From assembly GCF_947501905.1 (NCBI RefSeq), contig NZ_CANMXL010000005.1:62001-126000 (forward strand): a DNA stretch of 64,000 nt. Direction: 5' to 3'. The stretch is from an uncultured Winogradskyella sp. (GTDB taxonomy: Bacteria; Bacteroidota; Bacteroidia; Flavobacteriales; Flavobacteriaceae). The translations under genes and the position numbers were made by a program. Positions 34,658 to 43,768 of this stretch are shown piece by piece. Each line of letters starts with the position of its first letter. Position 1 is the stretch's first letter. The notes beneath the pieces are model-generated. The model was given only the letters and a program-made list of their open reading frames with translations. It ran no database searches and was not told where the DNA came from.

Positions 34658-37438
34658 CTATAATGTATAAATAGCTCTAAACGTTATAAAACGTGGTTGT
34701 AAGAATGTTGCAGAATTAGACACTGAGAAATTACCAACGTTATTATTAATATTAGCATCAATATTAAGGATATTGTTGGCTCTAATCTCATATTCCCACT
34801 TAGCATCACGATCTTTACGATAACCCAATCTAGCACTCCAGGTTTGGAAAGATTCTGATACACCTTCTACATCTTGATTCCTGTATGTGTAATCTGTTAC
34901 AAATGTTACTGAATCCCAGATGTAGGCATCAAAACGTATAGAGGGCGCATTGGTAATAATCTTTGTACTACGCGTACCTTGATCTGTATTACTTACTGTA
35001 TATTCATAACGTAGTCTCACATTTGGTGCCTCTCTAAAATTGGTTCTAAACTCCGGCCTATACGATTGCGAAAACGTTTCGTTTGTAGATTGTCTACCTT
35101 GTATAAACTGATTACGTAAACTGTAATTAAAAGTAGCTCGTAAGGCTGTTCTTATTTTACCAAATCTTTTATCCCATCGACCAGATGCTGTTAAAGTCTC
35201 ATCTGCGAACTGCGAATTAAAAAATGTACTCGTGGTAATAACATTCTCAAAATCCGCAATAGTTCTAATTTGGTCAATGTTTTTGTTATAATTTACAAAT
35301 GCAAAGACATTGGTATTATTAAACAAGTTGAAACTTCTGTAAAATAAACGAAGGTTATGAGACAATCCATTTTGCAATTCAGAATTACCATAAGCTAAAG
35401 CATCAAAATTATTAAGCACCAATCCTTCGGCAAGGTTAGTTACATCTGTAAATTGATTGCTCATTCTATAATTAAACTGAAGGCTTTCTGATTTTTTGAA
35501 CTGCACACGAGCTTCAAACTCTGGTAATACCCTAAAGAAATTGTCTTTAAATTCGTTTCCAAATTGTGTGTTTTGGTTACCATATGCATGTAAAGAAACT
35601 CCAGGTCTAAATGTAAATTTGCCTGTTCTCACATTATAACGCGTTGCTACATACACATCACTAAAATTGTACTGTGTATCATTAACTGCTCCAAGTGGGT
35701 TGCCATCTAAATCATCAATTGTAGGGTTTGCATCTTGAGTATTACTAGGGTCATTTTGATCTAAAAACTGAAAAATATTAGAGTTATAATCCTGTCGACT
35801 TACAATAGTTCCTAAAGTGAAACTGATGTTACTTTTAGGATTTAAAATATTATAGTAATCTAATTTGGCATCTAATTGATTAGACTTTACGCGTTGGTTT
35901 TGTCCAAGATTATAAAAATTTAAACTTCTGTCTAAGCCTAATTGCTCTGCAGTTTCGTCATAAGCATCCTCGTCTACAGCTGGTGGAATATTTCCAAAAC
36001 CGTTATCATTATTTGTTGGGTCATTATTTAAAAACGCATCGTAAAATGGGTCTTCGTCTTTAATTAAATGTTGCGCTTCAAAGGCGAAAATATTATTCTC
36101 ATTAAGCGTATAATAATAGTTTAAATTCTGGTTGATACTAAAAGGTGACACCTCATCTAACTGAGTCGTTGTACCTATTACAGAAGAAATCTCGGTCTGA
36201 CGTTCAGAATCTTTTGACAACTGCGCCAATACATCATAATCTAATTGATTATTTACGTTTGGCTTGTAGGATGCACTTAGTTTTACCAGGCCTTGATCAG
36301 ATGCTTCTCTACCAGTATTGATGGTCTCCTCATCAGGTATTCCTAAATCTGGATCTGTGTAACGTATAAAACTTTCTTGACGTGTTCTTAATCGCGTTGT
36401 ATTATAAATTAAGAACCCACTTAAATCTAAAGCCTTATTTGGTGAATAGCTAAAGTTAGTTGCTAATAATTTTGATTCTACTTGCTGCGCATTTCTGGAA
36501 TTAGCTAAACCATTTAGCCCATTATTTCCAAGATTTAAGTTTGTGCCACTGTCTCTACTCGGTGCTCTAAAACCACCGCCAAAGTTTCTTACATCTCTAT
36601 TAGACAAAGCTGGCTCACCAATATTATTCATATCGCCAATAACATTAACACTGTATTTCGGACTGTAGTAAAATAGTTTGGGCTGTACCAAATACAATTC
36701 GTCGTTTGGTGAAGGTGCTGAGCCTACGCCAGCAGTAATATCTCCAAACCAGAAGTTTTCTTTTCCTTCTTTAAGCTTAATATTTATAGCAACATTATTC
36801 TGATTGTTTTGTACACTTCTTAATTGTCCAACTTCAGAGAAGTTACGTAAAACCTCTATCTTATCTACGGCATTTGACGGGATGTTTTCAGTCGCTAATT
36901 TAGAGTCGCCATCAAAAAAATCTTTCCCATTTACAGTGACTTTCTGTACAACATTGCCTTCTACTTCAATCTGACCATTATCATTAATTTCTACACCGGG
37001 TAGTTTCTCGAGTACGTCACCAAGTTTCCGTTCGGAGCCATTTTTAAAAGAATCTGCATTGTACACAATGGTATCTCCTTTTATTGTAACAGGCATCTCG
37101 TAAGTTAACTCAACAGCATCTAGAGCATTGTCCAACATCATAGTAAAGTCTTTCTTGATATCTGCCTCTTTAGTTTCAACAACCATATTAATGGTTTTCA
37201 TACCAATGTAAGTGACTTGCAAATTATACTTTCCGTTTTTTCCAAGTGAAAGCTTATATGAACCCTTACTATCAGTAATTCCATAGGATTCTAGTGCTTT
37301 TGTCTCTTGATTTATTGCAATAACATTAGCAAGTTCTAGAGGTTGGCCAATACTATCTTTTACTACTCCCGAAAGTTTAACTTGCGAATAGGAGCTTATT
37401 GCTACTATTAGTGCTAGTAGCGTTATAATTTTTTTCAT
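34658..37438 (-). CDS. TonB-dependent-receptor-like outer-membrane protein with carboxypeptidase-regulatory domain
   Basis: A 926-residue exported protein (signal about 1-18, ending SSYSQ). An N-terminal beta-sandwich of the carboxypeptidase-regulatory type (VKLSGVVKDSIGQPLELANVIA ... GSYKLSLGKNGKYNLQVTYIGMKT) is followed by a plug-like domain (DVLEKLPGVEINDNGQIEVEGNVVQKVTVNGKDFF) and a large barrel ending in PRFITFRAIYTL. In family members this transports large substrates or works with secreted partners. It is the last gene after three GLPGLI-family genes, 45 bases after the nearest, and is probably expressed with them. The substrate is unknown. Confidence 0.85.
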   Translation of the reverse strand: MKKIITLLALIVAISSYSQVKLSGVVKDSIGQPLELANVIAINQETKALESYGITDSKGSYKLSLGKNGKYNLQVTYIGMKTINMVVETKEADIKKDFTMMLDNALDAVELTYEMPVTIKGDTIVYNADSFKNGSERKLGDVLEKLPGVEINDNGQIEVEGNVVQKVTVNGKDFFDGDSKLATENIPSNAVDKIEVLRNFSEVGQLRSVQNNQNNVAINIKLKEGKENFWFGDITAGVGSAPSPNDELYLVQPKLFYYSPKYSVNVIGDMNNIGEPALSNRDVRNFGGGFRAPSRDSGTNLNLGNNGLNGLANSRNAQQVESKLLATNFSYSPNKALDLSGFLIYNTTRLRTRQESFIRYTDPDLGIPDEETINTGREASDQGLVKLSASYKPNVNNQLDYDVLAQLSKDSERQTEISSVIGTTTQLDEVSPFSINQNLNYYYTLNENNIFAFEAQHLIKDEDPFYDAFLNNDPTNNDNGFGNIPPAVDEDAYDETAEQLGLDRSLNFYNLGQNQRVKSNQLDAKLDYYNILNPKSNISFTLGTIVSRQDYNSNIFQFLDQNDPSNTQDANPTIDDLDGNPLGAVNDTQYNFSDVYVATRYNVRTGKFTFRPGVSLHAYGNQNTQFGNEFKDNFFRVLPEFEARVQFKKSESLQFNYRMSNQFTDVTNLAEGLVLNNFDALAYGNSELQNGLSHNLRLFYRSFNLFNNTNVFAFVNYNKNIDQIRTIADFENVITTSTFFNSQFADETLTASGRWDKRFGKIRTALRATFNYSLRNQFIQGRQSTNETFSQSYRPEFRTNFREAPNVRLRYEYTVSNTDQGTRSTKIITNAPSIRFDAYIWDSVTFVTDYTYRNQDVEGVSESFQTWSARLGYRKDRDAKWEYEIRANNILNIDANINNNVGNFSVSNSATFLQPRFITFRAIYTL

Positions 37439-37483
37439 TTTTCTCTGGTTGTTAGTTTTAATTGATGATGAAATAATTAAGAA

Positions 37484-38356
37484 TTAGTTTCGCCTGCCTC
37501 TTCCACGTCCACGTCCTCGACTGTCTCTAAACTCTTGCATCTTTTCCGTAGTAATTTTTGTGTATTCTTCTTGAGTTACAACTTCTCCTTTACTAGGTTT
37601 ATCTATTATATCTTTTTCTTTAGGGTTCATTACAATTTTTGTGCACAAAATTGTAGTACGATCAAAGTTGACTTCTAATATTAAACCTGGCAACCCCCAA
37701 AAATCATCTGGGCCTTGGTTTATAGGAACTTGAGGTGTATACCATGCCGTAACTTCAACTGTTTTTGGTATTTCTATCTCATCTATTGGGTCATTAGATG
37801 CTTTACTTGTAGAGTCTTTTTTCTTCTCATTGTTATTACCTCTTCTTCTCATGCTTCGCCAATCGAAACCAGTAACAGGTTTAGTTGCTGTAGCTTTGAA
37901 AGCAGTGTAGTTACCAATCTGCTTAGTTTCTGTTCCCATTTTCCATTCTAAATCTATTAACTCATCCTTGATTAAGAATTTCTTACCAAAAAACTCTTGA
38001 TCTTGTAATAATTCTTTAGACTTCACATTTTTATATTTTGGACCGCCTGTAAAACTACTTGCAAATCCTCCAAAACCACCAGAGCCCTGTGCTTCTAGAC
38101 GCTCTTCTTCTTTGTATATAGATTCTTCTTTATTAAAAACAAGTGTATACTGTTTTTCAAGGAAACTCTTCATTCTATCTTCGATACGTTTAATTTGATC
38201 TGGACTTAACTGGCGTCCACCACCAAATTGACTCACATCCATGGTAGTTTTTGTTTGATAATAGGCTTTTCCTTGAAAAGACTGTTGACCAAAAGAGATT
38301 GAACTTACACATACTATGAATGAAAGTGCAAGTGTTTTTAGTAGAGATAATTTCAT
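37484..38356 (-). CDS. GLPGLI-family exported protein (copy 1)
   Basis: A 290-residue exported protein (signal ending SISFGQ). It carries the family signature GLPGLILEV (about 221-229) and the preceding VTAWYTPQVPINQGPDDFW. Like its two neighbours it begins FQGKAYYQTKTTMD and includes a repeated FNKEESIYKEEE pattern and KMGTETKQIGNYTAFKA. The C-terminus is an arginine/glycine repeat (RGRGRGRGRRN). Family function is unknown; members occur only in Bacteroidota and often lie next to TonB-type receptors, as here. It is the third in a row of three paralogues. Confidence 0.85.
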   Translation of the reverse strand: MKLSLLKTLALSFIVCVSSISFGQQSFQGKAYYQTKTTMDVSQFGGGRQLSPDQIKRIEDRMKSFLEKQYTLVFNKEESIYKEEERLEAQGSGGFGGFASSFTGGPKYKNVKSKELLQDQEFFGKKFLIKDELIDLEWKMGTETKQIGNYTAFKATATKPVTGFDWRSMRRRGNNNEKKKDSTSKASNDPIDEIEIPKTVEVTAWYTPQVPINQGPDDFWGLPGLILEVNFDRTTILCTKIVMNPKEKDIIDKPSKGEVVTQEEYTKITTEKMQEFRDSRGRGRGRGRRN

Positions 38357-38411
38357 CTTATTATGTTTTAACTTAATGTTACTTACATTAAGACTCGTGA
38401 AATAACGAAAA

Positions 38412-38443
38412 GTTAAATCGGACTATGTTAAACTTGAGTTAAA
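38412..38443 (+). promoter_or_regulatory. GTTAAA direct repeats between GLPGLI genes
   Basis: GTTAAA at 38412, 38427 and 38438. The last two are spaced 11 bases. They lie upstream of the copy 1 gene and resemble the GTTAA repeats in front of the two-component system. Confidence 0.4.
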
Positions 38444-38447
38444 GAAA

Positions 38448-39278
38448 TTAGCCTCTACGGCGACCTCTATTGTTTCTAAAATCTTGCATCTTTTCTATAA
38501 CAGTAGCTTGGTAATCTTTTTTGTTGATTTCCTCACCTCGCTTTGGTGCTTCAATCTCAATAGTCTCTTTAGGATTGATTACAATTTTAGAACATAACAT
38601 AGTGGTGTCATCCATACTAACTTCTAAAATTAACCCTGGTAAGCCCCAAAATTCTGAAGGCCCATGACCAACAGGAATTTGTGGTGAATACCAAGCTTCA
38701 ACCTGAGTCATTTTTATTTCTGGCACTTTAACTGCTCCAGTAGAATCTGTTTGTGGAGTATTTCTTCTCATCATGTCCCAAGAAAAATTATACCATGATA
38801 ATTCGTCTGTTGGTATTAAAGCCATAGCCTTAAAACAGGTATAATTACCTATTTGTTTAGTTTCTGAGCCCATTTTCCATTCTATTTTTTGAAGCTTATC
38901 TTTTACTAAAAACTTCTTACCATAAAACTCTTGGCTTTGCACTAACTGATTATCCTTTACATTTTTATACTGATCGCCTTGAGCAAAGTTTTTTCCCCAA
39001 GAATCAGTTGCTCCAGACATGGCGTCTAATTTTTCATCTTCTTTAAAAAACGATTCTGTTTTATTAAATGTTAAGACATAAGTTTTTTCCAACCTATTCT
39101 TCATACGTGCTGCAACTTGCTTTTTTTGAGCTTCGCTTAATCGAGCACCCCAACGCCCTAAATCCATTTTAGATTTTGAAAAGTAATATGCTTTGCCTTG
39201 AAACTCTTGAGCTTCGCCTTTAAAGGAAAAAGCTACTAAGATTATTAAAACGCCTAATTTGAAAAGAATTGATTTCAT
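38448..39278 (-). CDS. GLPGLI-family exported protein (copy 2)
   Basis: A 276-residue exported protein (signal ending KGEAQ). It shares the whole plan of copy 1: FQGKAYYFSKSKMD, FNKTESFFKEDE, KMGSETKQIGNYTCFKA, VEAWYSPQIPVGHGPSEFWGLPGLILEVS and a basic tail (NNRGRRRG). Copies 1 and 2 are closer to each other than to copy 3, which suggests a recent duplication. A -7 promoter match lies 30 bases upstream, so it may have its own transcript. Confidence 0.85.
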   Translation of the reverse strand: MKSILFKLGVLIILVAFSFKGEAQEFQGKAYYFSKSKMDLGRWGARLSEAQKKQVAARMKNRLEKTYVLTFNKTESFFKEDEKLDAMSGATDSWGKNFAQGDQYKNVKDNQLVQSQEFYGKKFLVKDKLQKIEWKMGSETKQIGNYTCFKAMALIPTDELSWYNFSWDMMRRNTPQTDSTGAVKVPEIKMTQVEAWYSPQIPVGHGPSEFWGLPGLILEVSMDDTTMLCSKIVINPKETIEIEAPKRGEEINKKDYQATVIEKMQDFRNNRGRRRG

Positions 39279-39307
39279 GATAATATAAAGTTGATATTTT
39301 TGTTTAA

Positions 39308-39315
39308 CAAATTTA
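39308..39315 (-). promoter_or_regulatory. -7 promoter element for GLPGLI copy 2
   Basis: Reads TAAATTTG on the - strand (exact TAnnTTTG), 29 bases before the start codon at 39278. Confidence 0.35.
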
Positions 39316-39370
39316 CATAATCATTGAACAAGCATTATTCTGTTTACCAAAACATTAACAAAGTCTAAAA

Positions 39371-40222
39371 TTACCCACCAATTCTGATTTGAACATTTTC
39401 ACCATCGCGGCTACCTCTTCTTGGTGTATAACGCTCCATCATCTCTTTCTGCTTCTTCCTCATAATCTCGTCGTAATTTTCTTGATTAATTTTCTTTCCT
39501 TTTGTGGGTTCATCAATACTTACTTTCTTTTCTGGATTTAAAACAATTTTACTACAGATAATTTGCATATTTTCTGTACTAACCTCCAAAATTAATCCTG
39601 GCAAACCATAGTAATTACCTGGACCGTTATTTACTGGAATGTTAGGTGTATACCACGCTGTAACAGTTTGGGTTTCCTTTTCGGTTTTTATATCTCTTTC
39701 ATCATCACCCATAGATGAGCTCACACTAGAACTTTTAACTACTTCAATCTCTCTAGTAAATGTAGCTTTATAGCATTGATACTCACCGATAAACTTTGTT
39801 TCAGATTCTAGTTTCCACTCAATTGGCTTTAATTTGTCTTTTACCAAAAAGATTTTTCCGTAAACATCTTTCTGATCCGTGAAGCGATTATCTTTTGTGT
39901 TTTTGTACAAAATATCTCCACCACCACCGTCACCGATAACCATAACTTGGATATTTCCGCCTCCTACTTGTGGTGGTGCTAAAGCTTCATCTTCCTTATA
40001 TACTGATGCTTCTTTATCAAAAGACAGGGTAAATGTTTTCTGAAATTGCTTACGAAGCATTGCCTGCATTTGCTTTTGCATTTCGTCATTCACTTGTGTA
40101 CTGTCTAATTTAATATCCATTTTACGACTAGTTTTATAAACTGCCATTCCCTGAAAATCTTGCGCATTGGCACTGGTAAAAACCAACGCCATAACTAAGA
40201 CTGCTCTAATAATTGTTTTCAT
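39371..40222 (-). CDS. GLPGLI-family exported protein (copy 3)
   Basis: A 283-residue exported protein (signal ending TSANAQ). FQGMAVYKTSRKMD, FDKEASVYKEDEAL, ESETKFIGEYQCYKATF and VTAWYTPNIPVNNGPGNYYGLPGLILEVS match the family. It differs from the other two by a Gly/Val-rich insert (PPQVGGGNIQVMVIGDGGGGD) and a Ser/Glu/Lys linker. It is three bases downstream of a small secreted protein gene, so these two are one unit. Function unknown. Confidence 0.85.
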   Translation of the reverse strand: MKTIIRAVLVMALVFTSANAQDFQGMAVYKTSRKMDIKLDSTQVNDEMQKQMQAMLRKQFQKTFTLSFDKEASVYKEDEALAPPQVGGGNIQVMVIGDGGGGDILYKNTKDNRFTDQKDVYGKIFLVKDKLKPIEWKLESETKFIGEYQCYKATFTREIEVVKSSSVSSSMGDDERDIKTEKETQTVTAWYTPNIPVNNGPGNYYGLPGLILEVSTENMQIICSKIVLNPEKKVSIDEPTKGKKINQENYDEIMRKKQKEMMERYTPRRGSRDGENVQIRIGG

Positions 40223-40225
40223 ATT

Positions 40226-40597
40226 TTATTTTTTTGATTGATAATATTTAATTGCTGCTTTTCTAAGTTTAGTCACATTTTTAAGAAAACTTTCTTTGTC
40301 ACTAGTATTGCCTTTAACTTCATAACTCATGCTAGACTTAAGACCATTAGGCATTTTTTTGCCATTACATTTAATTTTAAAAGTAAGGTCTTCTCCTTCT
40401 TCAGTTTCGTCTAATAGTTGTTTAAAATCTTCAATTGTAAATGTAGACTCTATTTCTTCAACCGAATCTACTTCTACTTCAATTTTTACGTTTTCAACTT
40501 TTACATCAGACACGTTTACTTCGCCTTTAATGTTTTGAGATTGAGCAAAAATCGATGCAGAAAGACATAATGCTAATACTGTAATTAAGTTCTTCAT
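40226..40597 (-). CDS. Small exported acidic protein
   Basis: A 123-residue protein with a signal peptide ending ASIFAQ. The mature part opens with a Val/Glu-rich beta-like segment (GEVNVSDVKVENVKIEVEVDSVEEIES) followed by a mixed domain (FTIEDFKQLLDETEEGEDLTFKIKCNGKKMPNGLKSSMSYEVKG). I recognise no family. It is the first gene of the - strand unit that leads into the GLPGLI genes and shares its upstream region with the two-component system on the other strand. Confidence 0.7.
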   Translation of the reverse strand: MKNLITVLALCLSASIFAQSQNIKGEVNVSDVKVENVKIEVEVDSVEEIESTFTIEDFKQLLDETEEGEDLTFKIKCNGKKMPNGLKSSMSYEVKGNTSDKESFLKNVTKLRKAAIKYYQSKK

Positions 40598-40658
40598 TTT
40601 ATTTTTTTGTTTTTTGATTAGTACACCACAAATATGACAACTTGTTCTTAGTTTTAAA

Positions 40659-40684
40659 GTTAATCAACGTTAACGTCTGTTAAC
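40659..40684 (+). promoter_or_regulatory. Three GTTAA(T/C) direct repeats at 10-bp spacing, probable response-regulator site
   Basis: GTTAAT at 40659, GTTAAC at 40669 and GTTAAC at 40679 are spaced exactly one helical turn. OmpR-type regulators commonly bind such tandem repeats. The site lies between the two-component operon (+) and the small secreted/GLPGLI unit (-), so it could control both. Confidence 0.55.
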
Positions 40685-40711
40685 CGATTAGTCTAGATTG
40701 AGAATAACATC

Positions 40712-40719
40712 TACTTTTG
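40712..40719 (+). promoter_or_regulatory. -7 promoter element for the two-component operon
   Basis: TACTTTTG, an exact TAnnTTTG match ending four bases before the ATG at 40724, which would make the mRNA leaderless or nearly so. Confidence 0.45.
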
Positions 40720-40723
40720 AAGT

Positions 40724-42250
40724 ATGAATGATAAACGCTATAAATATATATTGTATACAATTACGCTTGTAATCGTTGCTACAATAGGTATTCAGATTTA
40801 TTGGAATTACAAAAACTATCTCACCAATAAGCAACAACTTATTAATGATGTACAGGTAAGTTTGGATAAAGCTGTAGACGACTATTATGCAAATTTAGCC
40901 AAAGAAACTCGCGTCGGTTTTTCTTTTGAAGAAACCTCTACGGATAAGTTATTTGAAGATGATAGTCCTTTTACTAAAATATTAGAAAATATAGATGAAA
41001 AGAATGGTACAATTAAGTCCATTGACTCAATTGACACAAGTGAAATAAAAAGCCTAGCGGTATTTACAGGATTTAGTGCAGATTCTATGATGGCAGCACA
41101 AAAGAAGCACAATATTGATGATTTTGGTCTTAAAGTAAAAGAGTTGAAACAAAAATATCCTGATGCTACATTTAGTAATTTTAAAATGCTCACCTCCAAA
41201 GTCATGGTATCTATAACCAACGATACTTTAAATCTAAAAGTCGTTGACACGCTACTAAAAAAAGAACTCCAGCGCAAAAACATTAACGTAGATTACAAAC
41301 TAAAATATGAAGCTCCAGAAAAGAAAGGTGCATTCCCTGATGATATAATTATTGTTGAAACGGATAGCACACACTTTAAAGATGACTTTCGTCTTAGCGT
41401 TTTTTCCGAATCTACTTTCTTGCCAGAAGAAGCCGATTTAAAAGTGGATTTCACTAACGAAACTAAGGTCATTTTAGGCCGAATGTTAGGCGGAATAAGT
41501 ATCTCAATCTTGTTGGTTTTAAGCGTCATTGCCTGTTTATTTTATTTGCTAAAAATCATTAACCAACAAAAGCAATTGGCCGAAGTGAAAAATGATTTAA
41601 TCAGTAATATTACGCACGAATTTAAAACACCAATAGCCACAATTGGCGTAGCTTTAGAAGGTATTAATAGCTTTAATGTTATAGACGATAAGGAGAAAAC
41701 CAAAAAGTATATTGATATGTCTTCTGGGCAATTATCAAAGTTGAATCTCATGGTTGAAAAACTATTAGAAACCGCAACTTTAGATAGTGAGAGCTTAGAC
41801 CTCAACAAAGAAGATATAGATATTGTAACTTTATTAACCTCACTAAGTTCAAGATACCAATCGCATAACACAACTAAGACTATACAGACAAGTTTTAAGG
41901 TTAAAAATCTAAATGCAAAGGTTGATATTTTTCATTTTGAAAATGCATTGAATAACATTTTAGATAATGCCATAAAATATGGTGGTGATATGATTACTGT
42001 AGATTTGATTCCGAACAAAAACAGCTTCAATATTAATATTTCAGATAATGGCACTAGCTTAACAAAAGCAAGTAAAGAGCGTATTTTTGAGAAATTTTAT
42101 CGCGTCCCAAAAGGCAATAAACATGATATTAAAGGTTTTGGTATTGGCTTATATTATACCAAAAGTATCATTGAAAAACACAACGGAAGTATTAGCTTAG
42201 ACCTTAATAATAAACTCACCACTTTTAAAATAGAATTACCAAATGGCTGA
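40724..42250 (+). CDS. Sensor histidine kinase
   Basis: A 508-residue membrane kinase. The first transmembrane helix is at about 9-27, a periplasmic sensor region runs to about 253, and a second helix lies at about 254-276. The dimerisation/phosphoacceptor segment NDLISNITHEFKTPIATI (His298) and the ATPase domain follow, with an N-box near NALNNILDNAIKYG, a degenerate G1 (DNGTSLTKASKERIFEKF) and G2 (KGFGIGLYYTKSIIEKH). Its stop overlaps the response regulator start by eight bases. The sensor domain is not a family I recognise, so the signal is unknown. Confidence 0.93.
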   Translation: MNDKRYKYILYTITLVIVATIGIQIYWNYKNYLTNKQQLINDVQVSLDKAVDDYYANLAKETRVGFSFEETSTDKLFEDDSPFTKILENIDEKNGTIKSIDSIDTSEIKSLAVFTGFSADSMMAAQKKHNIDDFGLKVKELKQKYPDATFSNFKMLTSKVMVSITNDTLNLKVVDTLLKKELQRKNINVDYKLKYEAPEKKGAFPDDIIIVETDSTHFKDDFRLSVFSESTFLPEEADLKVDFTNETKVILGRMLGGISISILLVLSVIACLFYLLKIINQQKQLAEVKNDLISNITHEFKTPIATIGVALEGINSFNVIDDKEKTKKYIDMSSGQLSKLNLMVEKLLETATLDSESLDLNKEDIDIVTLLTSLSSRYQSHNTTKTIQTSFKVKNLNAKVDIFHFENALNNILDNAIKYGGDMITVDLIPNKNSFNINISDNGTSLTKASKERIFEKFYRVPKGNKHDIKGFGIGLYYTKSIIEKHNGSISLDLNNKLTTFKIELPNG

Positions 42251-42926
42251 TCCTATAAAAATATTATTAGCGGAAGATGAAGCCGCTTTAGGGCAAATTA
42301 TAAAAGAGAGTTTAGAGACTCGAGATTTTGAAGTTTTACTCTGTGAAGATGGTGATAAAGCTTTTAAAACCTATAAAACCGAAAGCCCCGAAATTCTAGT
42401 TTTAGACGTAATGATGCCTAAAAAAGATGGCTTTACTTTAGCTAAAGATGTTCGCAAAATTGATAACACAATTCCTATCATTTTCTTAACTGCAAAATCT
42501 CAAACCCAAGATGTAGTTGAGGGATTTACCATTGGTGGTAATGACTATCTAAAAAAGCCTTTTAGTATGGAAGAGCTTATTGTGAGGATTCATAATCTCA
42601 TTAATAGAACCAAGCTTCAAAAAACAGCAGATGTTTTAACTATTGGTGATTATACGTTTGATTTCCCGAAACAATTATTGACTTATAAATCCGAAGAGAC
42701 TATTCAATTAACACATCGCGAAGCACATTTATTATTTCATTTAATTAAAAATAAAAACAGTGTCTTAGATCGCTCCTTAATCCTGAATAAACTTTGGGGA
42801 ACAGACGACTTTTTCTCAGCCAGAAGCATGGATGTCTTTATCTCAAAGCTCAGAAAAAAACTGAAACAAGACGACCGCATTCAAATATTGAATGTACGAG
42901 GATTTGGGTATAAGCTAACTGTTTAA
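42243..42926 (+). CDS. OmpR/PhoB-type response regulator
   Basis: A 227-residue regulator. The receiver domain (1-120) has the acidic pair in LAEDEAALG, the phosphorylated Asp55 in ILVLDVMMPKKDG, Thr83 in FLTAKSQ and Lys105 in YLKKPF. The winged-helix DNA-binding domain (about 130-227) ends in SARSMDVFISKLRKKLKQD and ILNVRGFGYKL. It pairs with the kinase in front of it. The tandem GTTAA repeats upstream of the operon are a good candidate for its own binding site. Confidence 0.95.
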   Translation: MADPIKILLAEDEAALGQIIKESLETRDFEVLLCEDGDKAFKTYKTESPEILVLDVMMPKKDGFTLAKDVRKIDNTIPIIFLTAKSQTQDVVEGFTIGGNDYLKKPFSMEELIVRIHNLINRTKLQKTADVLTIGDYTFDFPKQLLTYKSEETIQLTHREAHLLFHLIKNKNSVLDRSLILNKLWGTDDFFSARSMDVFISKLRKKLKQDDRIQILNVRGFGYKLTV

Positions 42927-42982
42927 CGATTATTGCCATGACTTAGTGATTGTGGTTTGATTTTTGTACTTTTCAAATCACT

Positions 42983-43765
42983 ATGAAACCTTTGTTTTAT
43001 CTTATTTTTTGTTTTTCATTTTTTGCTTTTGCTCAAGATGAAATTCAACTTCAGCTTGAAGCATCTACAGACTTAAAAGCCGCAGATATTTTTGGCGTGG
43101 ATACTTTTGGGACGCTCTATTATTCTGATGAAAATCAAAGTTTTTTTAAAAAATCAGTAGATACTACTATTAGCTATGCTAATTTTCAATTAGGTAAAAT
43201 TACTTCAGCCAACACCTTTAATCCATTAAAAATAAATCTGTTTTATCAGGATTTTAATACGGTAATTATTTTAGATAACCGATTAGCCGAAATCACAAAA
43301 GTAGATTTCAATACAATACAGGACTATAAAAACGTATCGTTAGTTTCTACTGGCTATGACAATACGCTTTGGCTTTTTAATCAAGATTTACAACAGCTTG
43401 AATTATATGATTATCTCAATAATAAGACTCGTGTAAAAACTGTCCCTATTCAATCTCAAGCATTAGATTTGAAAAGTGACTATAACTACTGTTATTTACT
43501 TACAACGCAATACCTTTACATCTATAGTTATTTTGGAAGTTTAATCAATAAAATTGAGAATAAAGGATATACCGATATGGCTTTTAGCAAAGCTAATTTG
43601 GTTTTAAAGAAAAAGAACGGGTTGTTTTTGCTACCAAAAAACAGTATAAATTTAAAACCATTAAAAACTTCAGATTTGTTAATAAATCAGTTTTTGGTAA
43701 CCAATGAAACCTTGTATATTTACAACGACGAAAAGCTACGTCGCTACCAATTAAAATCACAATAA
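42983..43765 (+). CDS. Exported hypothetical protein, propeller-like
   Basis: A 260-residue exported protein. I choose the ATG at 42983 because it begins a clean signal peptide (MKPLFYLIFCFSFFAFAQ); an ATG 33 bases earlier would add residues in front of it. The mature part is a run of short strands with repeated patterns (DIFGVDTFGTLYYSDEN, NTVIILDNRLAEITKVD, DNTLWLFNQDLQQLELYDYLNN), as in beta-propellers. It has no catalytic motif I can name. It lies 56 bases after the response regulator and 3 bases before a deoxynucleoside kinase gene. Confidence 0.7.
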   Translation: MKPLFYLIFCFSFFAFAQDEIQLQLEASTDLKAADIFGVDTFGTLYYSDENQSFFKKSVDTTISYANFQLGKITSANTFNPLKINLFYQDFNTVIILDNRLAEITKVDFNTIQDYKNVSLVSTGYDNTLWLFNQDLQQLELYDYLNNKTRVKTVPIQSQALDLKSDYNYCYLLTTQYLYIYSYFGSLINKIENKGYTDMAFSKANLVLKKKNGLFLLPKNSINLKPLKTSDLLINQFLVTNETLYIYNDEKLRRYQLKSQ

Positions 43766-43768
43766 ATT

